A DNA stretch of 64,000 nucleotides from contig NZ_OY781472.1 of assembly GCF_963677035.1 (NCBI RefSeq), positions 2,170,001 to 2,234,000 of the forward strand, written 5' to 3'. A program made the translations under genes and the position numbers. Positions 15,200 to 23,424 of this stretch are shown here, in pieces (within the stretch, counting starts at the first letter, position 1; every line of letters begins with the position of its first letter). The stretch comes from an uncultured Hyphomonas sp. (GTDB lineage Bacteria > Pseudomonadota > Alphaproteobacteria > Caulobacterales > Hyphomonadaceae). Under the pieces are notes generated by a model. The model had not been told where the DNA came from. It searched no databases and worked only from the letters and a program-made list of their open reading frames with translations.

Positions 15200-15466
15200 T
15201 CAGGCGGCGTCGACCTGGTCTTTCTGGACTTCCCAGAAATTGAGGAAGGCATCGGCCCATTTCCGGTCCTGGAAGATCACCGCTTTGGAAACTTCGCCGT
15301 CCGGCGTGAAGGCCGTGCGGACCATCATGTCCGGTGCGTCGCTGCCATTGCGGTTCCGTCCCAGGAACTGCTGCACGAATGCGTCCACCACAGTTGCCAG
15401 AAGGGCGACTTCTTCCGCCGTCTTCAGGCCCAGATCTACCACAATGTCGGTCGTCATCACCACCAA
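15200..15466 (-). CDS. Hypothetical protein
   Basis: I do not recognise this 88-residue protein. It is predicted soluble and mostly helical, with the segment TAEEVALLATVVDAFVQQFLG near the N terminus and a WADAFLNFW motif near the C terminus. No signal peptide, cysteine cluster or DNA-binding motif is visible. The start may be the first Met (15466) or Met4. It is divergent from the iron transporter operon, and its leader contains two inverted repeats. Confidence 0.6.
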   Translation of the reverse strand: MVVMTTDIVVDLGLKTAEEVALLATVVDAFVQQFLGRNRNGSDAPDMMVRTAFTPDGEVSKAVIFQDRKWADAFLNFWEVQKDQVDAA

Positions 15467-15486
15467 CCCCCATGTTCCCCGGGTTT

Positions 15487-15551
15487 CGATTTAGTAAATC
15501 GGAAACCTCTGGGATTTTGAAATTCATTCCCCCAATCCGGGGAAATTTCAA
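15487..15551. promoter_or_regulatory. Two inverted repeats in the divergent 15466/15653 intergenic region
   Basis: CGATTTA-G-TAAATCG (15487-15501) is a perfect palindrome, extended to GGTTT/AAACC with one bulged base. Next to it, TTGAAATT (15517-15524) pairs with AATTTCAA (15544-15551), with a CCCC/GGGG pairing inside. The first lies about 20 bp upstream of the hypothetical gene at 15466. They may be binding sites for a regulator of either gene; no regulator can be named. Confidence 0.4.
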
Positions 15552-15595
15552 TTCGCATGTGCAAAAAATGGGCAAAAGGTCGCGACATCGCTTTG

Positions 15596-15612
15596 TTGCG
15601 AATTATTCTCAA
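15596..15612. promoter_or_regulatory. Fur-box-like site upstream of the ferric iron importer
   Basis: TTGCGAATTATTCTCAA is a near-palindrome. Compared with the 7-1-7 Fur core TGATAAT-N-ATTATCA, the sequence TGCGAAT-T-ATTCTCA matches 11 of 14 defined positions. It lies 40 bp upstream of the substrate-binding protein gene, where a repressor would overlap the promoter. Iron-repressed control of the operon is a reasoned inference from site and gene function. Confidence 0.6.
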
Positions 15613-15652
15613 CTATGTTTGATGGCCTGAAAAGCAGAAAACAGGCTCTGAT

Positions 15653-16726
15653 ATGACCCGAATTCGCCTATGGCTCACTGCCGCCACCGTTCTCCTCGCC
15701 TCATGCGGGAACCCGGCCACGCCTGCCTCTGATTCAGGCAAATCTGTAGTAGAAACAGGGGACAAGCCGCAAAACGCGGGCGTTCTCAATGTTTACTCTG
15801 CCCGGCACTATGATTCCGACAAGGCGATGTACAAGGCGTTCGAAGACGAGACCGGCATCAAGGTTCGCTTTCGCGAATCGGGTGCGCCGGAACTGCTGGA
15901 AACAATGAAGGCCGAGGGCGATGCGAGCCCGGCGGATGTGGTGATTTCGTCCGATGCTGGCACGCTGTACCGTTTCGAAGCAGCCGGTCTTCTGCAGCCC
16001 CTTCAGGATGAATTGCTGGAGGAAAAGATCCCGGAGCACTTCCGCCAGAAAGATGGTTACTGGTATGGCCTGGCCCGCCGGGTGCGGGTGATTGCCTATG
16101 ATCCGGAGCGCGTGACGCCGGACGAAGTGGCCCATTACAGCGACCTCGCAGACCCCCGGTTCAAGGGCGAGGTCTGCATGCGGTCCTCGACCAATATCTA
16201 CAATTTGTCTCTCATGGGCGAGCTGATCGGCCGGATGGGGCATGACGAGGCGCAGGCCTGGGCCAAGGGCGTTGTTGCGAACTTCGCACGTCCGCCGCAG
16301 GGCGGGGATATCACCCAGATCGAATCGATCGCAGCCGGTGAGTGTTCCGTCGCGCTGACCAATCACTATTACTATGTCCGCATGGCCACCGGTGCGCCGA
16401 GCCAGAAAGCTGCGGCTGCCAAGGTGAAGCTGAGCTTCCCGGAACAGGACACGACCGGCACCCATGTGAACGTGACAGGCGCCGGCGTTGCCGCTAACGC
16501 CCCACACCGCGAGAATGCGATCCGCTTCATTGAGTGGCTTGCCAGTGTCGACGGCCAGAAATGGCTGACCGGGGAAACCAAGGAATATCCCATGATCGAA
16601 GGCGCCCCGCTGCCGGACGGGCTGGAGGCCTTGCCGGACTTCCGGAAGAGCGACTTCCCGCTGGACGACCTGGGCACGCATCAGTCTGAAGCGCAGGAGA
16701 TCTATGACACGGCCGGCTGGAACTGA
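15653..16726 (+). CDS. Ferric iron ABC transporter substrate-binding lipoprotein (FbpA-type)
   Basis: This 357-residue periplasmic binding protein has a lipoprotein signal peptide with lipobox LLASC (Cys near residue 17) and a short acidic linker. The mature part begins LNVYSARHYDSDKAMYKAFEDETGIKV, the classical start of FbpA/FutA-type Fe(III)-binding proteins. The tyrosine cluster HYYYVRM (about 237-243) and Y in SARHYD supply likely iron ligands. It captures Fe(III) and delivers it to the permease encoded 9 bp downstream. The Fur-like site at 15596-15612 supports iron regulation. The ATG at 15653 has no perfect Shine-Dalgarno but fits the signal peptide start. Confidence 0.93.
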   Translation: MTRIRLWLTAATVLLASCGNPATPASDSGKSVVETGDKPQNAGVLNVYSARHYDSDKAMYKAFEDETGIKVRFRESGAPELLETMKAEGDASPADVVISSDAGTLYRFEAAGLLQPLQDELLEEKIPEHFRQKDGYWYGLARRVRVIAYDPERVTPDEVAHYSDLADPRFKGEVCMRSSTNIYNLSLMGELIGRMGHDEAQAWAKGVVANFARPPQGGDITQIESIAAGECSVALTNHYYYVRMATGAPSQKAAAAKVKLSFPEQDTTGTHVNVTGAGVAANAPHRENAIRFIEWLASVDGQKWLTGETKEYPMIEGAPLPDGLEALPDFRKSDFPLDDLGTHQSEAQEIYDTAGWN

Positions 16727-16735
16727 GACGCGCGT

Positions 16736-18373
16736 TTGGCCGGTCTTTCCCTTCCTGCGCGGGTGTTTAGCCCGAAGCGCCTGAGCTTCCGGCCCGCTGA
16801 CGTGCCGGCTTTGCTCGCTGGTGTCATCATTGCTGTGCCGGTGATCTCTGTGCTGGTTGCCGCCCTGTTCATGGGCGGCGGGGAAGCGTGGCAGCATATC
16901 CGCGACACGCTGATGCTGTCGTATCTGGGCGGCACGCTGGTCACGCTGTCCATGGCGGCCTTTTTCATGCTGGTGTTTGCCGTGCCGGCGGCCTGGCTGG
17001 TGACGATGCATGACTTTCCGGGGCGGCCCGTCTTCGAATGGCTGTTGATCCTGCCGCTGGCCGCGCCCGGCTATGTGCTGGCTTATGCGTGGGGAGACCT
17101 GATGGGCGTCGGCGGCCCGCTCCAGTCGGCCCTGCGCGACATGACAGGCTGGTCGGCGCGGGATTACTGGTTCCCGTCTATGCGCTCGGCGCCGGGCCTC
17201 GCCTTCGTGCTGGCCAGCGGCCTGTATCCTTATGTCTACCTCACCGCGCGGACGGCTTTTGTTTCCCAATCCATTTGTGCGCTGGAGGCCGCCCGCAGTC
17301 TGGGGGCCTCCCCGCTGCGCAGCTTCTGGAGTGTGGTGCTGCCTTCAGCCCGGCCAGCGATTGCGGCAGGGCTCGCGCTGGCGTTGATGGAAACGGCAGC
17401 GGACTATGGCGCAGCGGAATATCTGGGCGTGCCAACGCTGACCTTCGGCATCGTGCGCGCCTGGAAGAGTTTCGGAGAGCCCGCCGCCGCGGCGCGCCTC
17501 GCCGTGATCCTTCTCGTTCTGGTCGTCGGCCTGTTGCTGACCGAGCGGTGGAGCCGGGGACGGGCAGGCAGTCAGCAAAGTTCCACCCGCTGGCGCGCCG
17601 TATCGCGGACGAAGCTGGCCGGTCTGCCGGGCTTCGGCGCGGCCATGTTTTGCCTCGTCGGATTTTCCATCGGTTTTCTTCTGCCGGTGTCCCGTCTCCT
17701 GTGGCGAGCCCTTGAGGCACGGGAATATGTTGCACCGGTCGGCGAGGCCCTGAAGAACACGCTGATCCTGGCAGGTGCCGGGGCTGCGTTCGGATTCGTT
17801 CTGGCGCTGGTCATCGCGCTGGCAGGACGCGGCAAAGGACCGGCGGCTGCCTTTGCGCGGCTGACGGCCTCGTCTGCCTATGCCATTCCGGGAGCCGTGC
17901 TGGCGCTGGGCGCGCTGGTCGTTCTGGGAGGGCTGGGTTTGACGCTGACAGGGATTGTGCCGATTCTGGCATTGGCCTGGGTCTATGCCAGCCGGTTCAC
18001 GACAACCGGCGCCGAGCCGATGGTGGCGGCGCTGGCCCGCGCCCCTGCGTCTCTTGGACAAGCCGCCGAAAGCCTTGGTGCCTCGCCGCTGCGCAGGGCG
18101 CGTGAGGTGGACCTGCCGATTGCACTGTCCGGGGCGAGCGCCGGAGCGCTGATCCTGTTTGTCGAATGCCTCAAGGAATTGCCAGCGACGCTGATGCTGC
18201 GTCCGTTCAGCTGGGATACGCTGGCGGTGCGTGCAAATGCCTATGCCTCAGACGAACGGCTTGCCGCTGCAGCTGTGCCAGCGCTGATGATCACGGCAGC
18301 GGGCCTGATCCCCGTGATCCTATTGTCATGGCGCCTGTCTCATTCGCGGCCCGGTGAGCACACGCATGAGTGA
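16736..18373 (+). CDS. Iron ABC transporter permease (FbpB-type)
   Basis: This 545-residue inner membrane protein has about 12 hydrophobic segments in two similar halves. Each half has a binding-protein-dependent permease EAA-type loop: EAARSLGASPLRSFWSVVLPSA (about 182-203) and AESLGASPLRRAREVDLPIA (about 443-462). A duplicated permease in one chain is the FbpB/SfuB form for ferric iron. It starts 9 bp after the binding protein stop, at a TTG (16736) with no clear ribosome binding site, so GTG at 16763 or translational coupling are alternatives. The end overlaps the ATPase gene. Confidence 0.92.
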   Translation: MAGLSLPARVFSPKRLSFRPADVPALLAGVIIAVPVISVLVAALFMGGGEAWQHIRDTLMLSYLGGTLVTLSMAAFFMLVFAVPAAWLVTMHDFPGRPVFEWLLILPLAAPGYVLAYAWGDLMGVGGPLQSALRDMTGWSARDYWFPSMRSAPGLAFVLASGLYPYVYLTARTAFVSQSICALEAARSLGASPLRSFWSVVLPSARPAIAAGLALALMETAADYGAAEYLGVPTLTFGIVRAWKSFGEPAAAARLAVILLVLVVGLLLTERWSRGRAGSQQSSTRWRAVSRTKLAGLPGFGAAMFCLVGFSIGFLLPVSRLLWRALEAREYVAPVGEALKNTLILAGAGAAFGFVLALVIALAGRGKGPAAAFARLTASSAYAIPGAVLALGALVVLGGLGLTLTGIVPILALAWVYASRFTTTGAEPMVAALARAPASLGQAAESLGASPLRRAREVDLPIALSGASAGALILFVECLKELPATLMLRPFSWDTLAVRANAYASDERLAAAAVPALMITAAGLIPVILLSWRLSHSRPGEHTHE

Positions 18374-19370
18374 GAGCCTGTCCGCCATAGGAGTGAGCCG
18401 CGCCTATCACGGCGTGCGTGTGGTCGATGCCGTGTCGCTGGACCTGAAGCCCGGCCGGGTCACCGCGCTGCTGGGCGGGTCCGGGGCAGGCAAGTCGACC
18501 CTGTTGCGCCTCTTTGCGGGGCTGGAAGCGGTGGACGAAGGCGAGATCCGTCTGGGCGGCCGCGTCCTGTCCTCGACGAAAACGACACTTGCTCCGGATA
18601 AGCGCCATATCGGCCTGATCTTTCAGGACTTTGCGCTCTTTCCGCACCTGACAGCACTGCAGAACGTCGCGTTCGGTCTGAAATCGCTGGGCAAGGAGGC
18701 GGCAAAGGCCGAGGCGCTGGCCTGGCTGGGCCGGTTGGGCCTGACCGGGCGGGCCGATGCCTATCCGCATGAATTGTCGGGCGGGGAGCAGCAGCGCGTT
18801 GCCATCGCCCGTGCGCTGGCGCCAAAGCCTGCGGCCATCCTGATGGACGAACCGTTCTCCGGTCTCGATCCTGCTTTGCGCGCCAGCGTGCGCGATGAGG
18901 CGCTGGAGGCCGTCCGGGCGGCCGGTATCCCGGCGCTTCTGGTCACACATGACCCGATGGAGGCGCTGGAAGCGGCTGATCATGTCGCCATTATGCGTGG
19001 TGGCAAAGTGCGTCAGGAAGGTCCGGCGGCCGAAGTGTATCTGAACCCTGTCAGCGCCGACGTGGCTGCCTCGCTGGGGCCGGTGAACCGGTTGGCTGCG
19101 GCAGATGTGCCAGCAGGGCTCGAGGATGTGGCCCCGGGAACGGAACTGGTCGTACGCCTGGAGGGAATCTGCCTCGATCCCGCCTCAAAGGTACGTGTGA
19201 AGGTGCTGGCGAGCCAGGTAACGGGCGCGATGAACCGGCTGGTTATGGACCTCGAAGGGCGGCGTCTGGTGGCGCTTGTGCCGCGGCACGAGGCCCCGAA
19301 AGCAGGGGATGAGGTCGGAATCCGGCTCGATCCGGCGCTTTCGTTCATCTTCTGCTCAGTCAAAGCCTGA
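18366..19370 (+). CDS. Iron ABC transporter ATP-binding protein (FbpC-type)
   Basis: The ATPase of the ferric importer has about 334 residues: Walker A GGSGAGKST (about 36-44), Q-loop FQDFALFPHLTALQNVAFGL, signature LSGGEQQRVAIARALA (about 134-149), Walker B AILMDEPFSGLDP and switch His in LVTHDPMEALEAADHVAIM. A C-terminal TOBE-like region follows (about 240-334). The ATG at 18366 has GGTGAG 7 bases upstream and overlaps the permease stop by 8 bp; GTG at 18354 is an alternative start. It completes the operon with the two upstream genes. Confidence 0.93.
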   Translation: MSESLSAIGVSRAYHGVRVVDAVSLDLKPGRVTALLGGSGAGKSTLLRLFAGLEAVDEGEIRLGGRVLSSTKTTLAPDKRHIGLIFQDFALFPHLTALQNVAFGLKSLGKEAAKAEALAWLGRLGLTGRADAYPHELSGGEQQRVAIARALAPKPAAILMDEPFSGLDPALRASVRDEALEAVRAAGIPALLVTHDPMEALEAADHVAIMRGGKVRQEGPAAEVYLNPVSADVAASLGPVNRLAAADVPAGLEDVAPGTELVVRLEGICLDPASKVRVKVLASQVTGAMNRLVMDLEGRRLVALVPRHEAPKAGDEVGIRLDPALSFIFCSVKA

Positions 19371-19460
19371 CATTTCTGTTATCCTGTAGCTTTCCCCTCG
19401 CAATTGCTGGCTCAGGCCCGTAGATTCAAAGGGATTGGCGGAAACGGAGACAGGACCCGC

Positions 19461-20864
19461 ATGGCCCGAACTTTTCTGCGATATATCGCAATGGCGGCAG
19501 TCTCGCTGACCGTGGCTGTGTCAGCCTCGGCGCAGGGCCTGATCCGGGATGCCGAGATTGAGGAAACCCTGCGCGAATGGACCAATCCCATTCTCGAAGT
19601 GGCAGGCCTCGATCCGGACGATGTCGGCCTTTATGTGATCAACGATCCGTCGCTGAATGCCTTCGTGGCCAACGGTCAGAATATCCATATTCATACCGGC
19701 CTGATTATCGCGGCGGACTCGCCCGGACAGATCAAGGGCGTGCTGGCACACGAAACCTGTCACATCGCCTGTGGCCACACGGTGACCCGTGCCCGCGCGG
19801 CGGGGGCCGCTTCACGCCCGGCGCTGATCTCTATCGGCCTCGGCATTCTGGCCATTGCGGCCGGGGAGGGCGGAGCGGGCGCTGCGCTGATCGGATCGTC
19901 GCAGCAATTCGCGGCTCTCAACTTCTTCGTCCACACCCGTTCAGAAGAGTCGATGGCTGATACCGCGGCGGTGTCGTACCTGACCGAGCTTGGCGAGTCG
20001 CCGGAAGGCATTGTGGAATTCTTCGAAAAATTCCGCGCACAGGAAGTGATTTCGCAGGCGCGGCGTTATCCGTATTTCCGGTCTCACCCGCTGGCCTCTG
20101 ATCGGATCCGCAATGTGCGGATGCTGGCCGATGAGTCCCCAACGCGGGACGTTCCGCCTACGGAAAGGGAAATGCATCAGTACGAAATGATGCGCGCCAA
20201 GCTGATCGGCTTTCTCGATACGGCCGGCAAGGTGCGCCGGGAATATCCTGACAGCGACCAGAGTGAGCCGGCCCGTTATGCCCGCTCCATTGCTGCCATG
20301 CAGGCGTCGGACATGCAGGTCGCCCTGGACGGGGTCAACTCACTGCTGGTGGATGAACCGGACAATCCCTATTTCTGGGAGCTGAAAGGTCAGATCCTGT
20401 TCGAAGGCGGGCGGGCGGCCGATTCTGTAGAGCCGCATCGCAAGTCGTTGGAATTGAGGCCCGGGCAACCGCTGCTGCTGATCAACTATGCCCGCTCTCT
20501 TAACAGCCGGGATGAGCCGGGCGACGTGGAAGCCGCCGAATCCGCCCTTCGCGACGCCCTGATCGCCGAGCCCGACAATGCCTTTGCGTGGCAACAGCTG
20601 GCCATCACGCTGGAGAAGCAGGGCCATCGCGCTGAGGCCCAGCTGGCAACCGCTGAGTCCGCTTATGCCGTGGGAGACCTGCAACGCGCCAACATTTTCG
20701 CGCACCGCGCCCGCGACCAGCTGGAGCGTAATACGGTGGACTACCGCCGGGCCGACGACATCCTGCTGATCACCGATCCAAACAATCCGGACAATCGCGA
20801 TTTTTATCGCCGCGTCTCCCGCCGGGGGGTGAGCCAGTTCTCAATCTCAGCCGGTGAGCACTGA
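19461..20864 (+). CDS. M48 family metalloprotease with TPR domain (BepA-like)
   Basis: This periplasmic zinc protease has about 467 residues. A signal peptide (MARTFLRYIAMAAVSLTVAVSASA) precedes the Peptidase_M48 domain. The zinc motif HETCH (HExxH) lies near residue 95 and a Glu-containing HTRSEESMADTAAVSYL supplies the third ligand. The C-terminal half (about 240-430) is TPR-like. The layout matches BepA-type proteases that survey outer membrane protein assembly. The ATG at 19461 is chosen because AGGA lies 6 bases upstream and the signal peptide begins there; the frame is open further upstream. The DsbA-like gene follows after 99 bp. Confidence 0.9.
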   Translation: MARTFLRYIAMAAVSLTVAVSASAQGLIRDAEIEETLREWTNPILEVAGLDPDDVGLYVINDPSLNAFVANGQNIHIHTGLIIAADSPGQIKGVLAHETCHIACGHTVTRARAAGAASRPALISIGLGILAIAAGEGGAGAALIGSSQQFAALNFFVHTRSEESMADTAAVSYLTELGESPEGIVEFFEKFRAQEVISQARRYPYFRSHPLASDRIRNVRMLADESPTRDVPPTEREMHQYEMMRAKLIGFLDTAGKVRREYPDSDQSEPARYARSIAAMQASDMQVALDGVNSLLVDEPDNPYFWELKGQILFEGGRAADSVEPHRKSLELRPGQPLLLINYARSLNSRDEPGDVEAAESALRDALIAEPDNAFAWQQLAITLEKQGHRAEAQLATAESAYAVGDLQRANIFAHRARDQLERNTVDYRRADDILLITDPNNPDNRDFYRRVSRRGVSQFSISAGEH

Positions 20865-20963
20865 ATCCGTTCAACTTTCTGTCAGGACCGATGGACGGGC
20901 GTGCCCGTGCCGGTATAGTCCGGATGAATCGAAACAGCCCCTGATGGGCCTGGAAAGGTATTG

Positions 20964-21713
20964 ATGATGATCCGCCCCCTGCTTGCAGCCGCCGCTGTCG
21001 CTACGGTTGCCATGACTCCCGCCTGTGCCGAAAGCGGCAAGACTCCCGTCAGCATGGACCGGGCCGAGCTTGAGACGATCATTCACGAATATATCGTGAC
21101 CCATCCCGAAGTGATTGAGGAAGCGATCATTGCCCTCAACGCTCGCGACCGGGCGGATGCTGCAAAGGCGGCCAAGGCAGCGATCAGCCAGAACAAGGAC
21201 AAGTTATACAATCTTGATACGGACTATTTCATCGGCCCGGCTGACGCACCGGTGACGGTGGTGGAGTTCTTCGATTACCGCTGCGGTTACTGCAAGCGCT
21301 CCATGCCGTTCGTACAGGCCCTGCCGGAGGAGTTCGACAACAAGGTGCGGGTCGTCTTCAAGGAATACCCGATCTTCGGCGGCATCAGCGAGACGGCTGC
21401 CCTGGCGGCGCTCGCGGCTGGCAAGCAGGACAAGTATTACGAAATGCACGCCGCCCTGATGCAGCTGAAATCGAATGACGCTCTGACCGACAAGAAGATC
21501 GACGAAATCGCAGAAGACATCGGCGTTGATGTCCGCAAGATGCGGGCAGACATGAAGTCAGTGGCGCTGAAGAAGCAGCTCGACGACATGCAGCGGCTGG
21601 GTCACGAGCTGAAACTGGATGGGACGCCGGGCTTCTATATCGGTGATACGGCCATCGGCGGTGCAGACGAGCAGGGCGTCAAGAATGCCATCCGGAAACA
21701 GCTGGAAGGCTAG
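20964..21713 (+). CDS. DsbA family periplasmic thiol:disulfide oxidoreductase
   Basis: The 249-residue exported protein has a signal peptide ending near TPACA and a helical N-terminal extension (about 25-85). The thioredoxin fold follows with CGYC in VEFFDYRCGYCKRSM (near residue 107) and the cis-Pro loop GTPGFYIG near 220. The N-terminal extension and sequence resemble Com1/ScsC-type members, which can be isomerases or oxidases, so the direction of catalysis is unclear. GGAAAGG precedes two ATGs (20964, 20967). It lies just downstream of the M48 protease, consistent with envelope protein quality control. Confidence 0.9.
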   Translation: MMIRPLLAAAAVATVAMTPACAESGKTPVSMDRAELETIIHEYIVTHPEVIEEAIIALNARDRADAAKAAKAAISQNKDKLYNLDTDYFIGPADAPVTVVEFFDYRCGYCKRSMPFVQALPEEFDNKVRVVFKEYPIFGGISETAALAALAAGKQDKYYEMHAALMQLKSNDALTDKKIDEIAEDIGVDVRKMRADMKSVALKKQLDDMQRLGHELKLDGTPGFYIGDTAIGGADEQGVKNAIRKQLEG

Positions 21714-21716
21714 CCG

Positions 21717-22133
21717 TCAGATCGGCTTCGACGTGTCGTAAGGGCTGTCGAGCGAGAAGGCGGGGATCAGGGCGACCAGTTCGCCGCCTTCATCATTCAC
21801 CAGATCATAGGTGCCGCGCATCATGCCGGACGGGGCCGACAGCGGCGCGCCGGACGTGTAGCTGAACCGTTCGCCGGGCCCGAGGGTCGGCGTCTGCCCG
21901 ATCACCCCCTCGCCATCGACCGCCTGCAGGTGGCCCATCGCATCGACGATTTCCCAGTGGCGCCGGATGATCGTCCAGGTGCGCTCGCTCTCATTTTCCA
22001 CGTCGACCGTGTAGGACCACATGTAACGGCCGGCCGACGGTTCGGACTCGTCATACATGAATTTCGGGCGCACGCGGATGCGCACTCCGTCGGTGACGTG
22101 TTCGTACTGGGGCGGGGGCGACCTTCGAGCCAT
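21717..22133 (-). CDS. apaG: ApaG domain protein
   Basis: This 138-residue protein matches ApaG along its length: VRIRVRPKFMYDESEP, YMWSYTVDVENESERTWTII, RRHWEIVDAMG, VDGEGVIGQTPTLGPGE and SGMMRGTYDLVND. ApaG is a small Ig-like fold linked by genetics to Co2+/Mg2+ resistance, and the domain also occurs in F-box proteins. A direct efflux role is not established. It lies 24 bp downstream of metZ on the same strand, so the two are probably co-transcribed. It is convergent with the DsbA-like gene. Confidence 0.95.
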   Translation of the reverse strand: MARRSPPPQYEHVTDGVRIRVRPKFMYDESEPSAGRYMWSYTVDVENESERTWTIIRRHWEIVDAMGHLQAVDGEGVIGQTPTLGPGERFSYTSGAPLSAPSGMMRGTYDLVNDEGGELVALIPAFSLDSPYDTSKPI

Positions 22134-22157
22134 TCGGTGAAATTGCCCGCTGTTTGT

Positions 22158-23360
22158 TTACGCCTTGTTAAGAGCCTGAATCAGGTCCGCTTCAAGATCG
22201 TCGGCATCTTCCAGACCCACCGAAAAGCGGATCCATGAGCGGTCCAGTCCCATCGTTGCCTGCTCCTCATCGCTGAGCGCGCGGTGCGTCGTGGTCGACG
22301 GGTGGCAGGCCAGCGATTTTGTGTCACCGAGATTGTTACAGATATCGACCAGTTCCAGTGCATTGAGGAATCGGAAGGCCGATTCCTGGCCGCCCTTCAC
22401 GGACAGGGCCATCATCGTGCCGCCCATGCGCATCTGCTTCTTGTGGACCTCGTAATGCGGATGGTCCTTGCGGTGCGGATAGCGCACGGCGGCAATGGCG
22501 GGATGGTCGGCAATGGCATCGGCGAGGCGCGCGGCACTGCGGCTTTGTTCTTCGACGCGCAGCTTCAGGGTTTCGAGGCCCTTGAGCACGACCCAGGCGT
22601 TAAACGGTGAGGCGGCCGGGCCCATATGGCGCAGCCACGGGTCAAAGATCTCGGTCATCCGTGCTTCGTCACAGAGAATTGCGCCGGCCATGACGCGGCC
22701 CTGGCCATCCATATGCTTGGTCGCGGAGTAGACGACGACGTCGGCGCCGAGCTCCAGCGGCTTTTGCAGGATCGGTGTGGCGAAAACATTGTCGACGACC
22801 AGCAGGGCGCCGGCGTTGCGGCAGAGCTCTGACACGGCGGCAATGTCCACACCGTCCAGCAACGGATTGGCCGGGCTCTCGATCAGAACCAGCTGGCATC
22901 CTTTGGCGATTTCGCGTTCCCAGGCGTCCATGTCGGCGCCGTCCACGAAGACGGTTTCAATGCCATATTTCGGCATCTGGTTGGCGATGATCCAGCGGCA
23001 GGAGCCGAACAGGGCCTTGGCGGCCACAACCCGGTCGCCCGCTTTCAGCGGGGCCAGGATGGCTGACGAAATCGCGCCCATGCCAGAGCCCGTGACCCGG
23101 CAGGTTTCCGCACCTTCGATCAGCGCGAGGCGCTGCTGCAGCATCTCGCAGGTGGGGCTGCCATAGCGGGAATAGACGAAACCGGGCTCTTCCCCTGCCA
23201 TGCGCCGCATCGCCTGTTCGGCGCTGTCATAGGCATAGCCGGAAGTCAGGTAGAGGGCTTCGGCGATCTCCCCATGCTCGGAGCGCATGAGCCCGCCGCG
23301 CACCGCCTTGGTGGAAGGCTTCCAGCCTTTCTTGGCGTCTCCGCCCGATGCGTCTGCCAT
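22158..23360 (-). CDS. metZ: O-succinylhomoserine sulfhydrylase
   Basis: This is a PLP enzyme of the Cys/Met metabolism family, 400 residues. The Schiff-base Lys is in VVYSATKHMDGQGRVMAGA (about 209-227), with RYGSPTCEMLQQRL near residue 65, SGMGAISSAI near 92 and CHPSTTTHRALS near 346. MetZ converts O-succinylhomoserine and sulfide to homocysteine; the GQGRVMAG segment favours MetZ over cystathionine synthase. AAGGA lies 10 bases upstream of the ATG. The 64-bp gap to the divergent dCTP deaminase gene shows no recognisable SAM riboswitch. Confidence 0.93.
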   Translation of the reverse strand: MADASGGDAKKGWKPSTKAVRGGLMRSEHGEIAEALYLTSGYAYDSAEQAMRRMAGEEPGFVYSRYGSPTCEMLQQRLALIEGAETCRVTGSGMGAISSAILAPLKAGDRVVAAKALFGSCRWIIANQMPKYGIETVFVDGADMDAWEREIAKGCQLVLIESPANPLLDGVDIAAVSELCRNAGALLVVDNVFATPILQKPLELGADVVVYSATKHMDGQGRVMAGAILCDEARMTEIFDPWLRHMGPAASPFNAWVVLKGLETLKLRVEEQSRSAARLADAIADHPAIAAVRYPHRKDHPHYEVHKKQMRMGGTMMALSVKGGQESAFRFLNALELVDICNNLGDTKSLACHPSTTTHRALSDEEQATMGLDRSWIRFSVGLEDADDLEADLIQALNKA

Positions 23361-23424
23361 GGCAGCTTATTCCTTGTGTTTCCGCGTCTGGCCCTTATGC
23401 CTGAGAAGGCGAGGGGTGCAAGAG

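Noticed and set aside
23361..23424. SAM riboswitch upstream of metZ
   Set aside because: The gap is 64 bp and I could not find the conserved pairings and A-rich segments of the SAM-II class in it; only a plain AAGGA site is visible.
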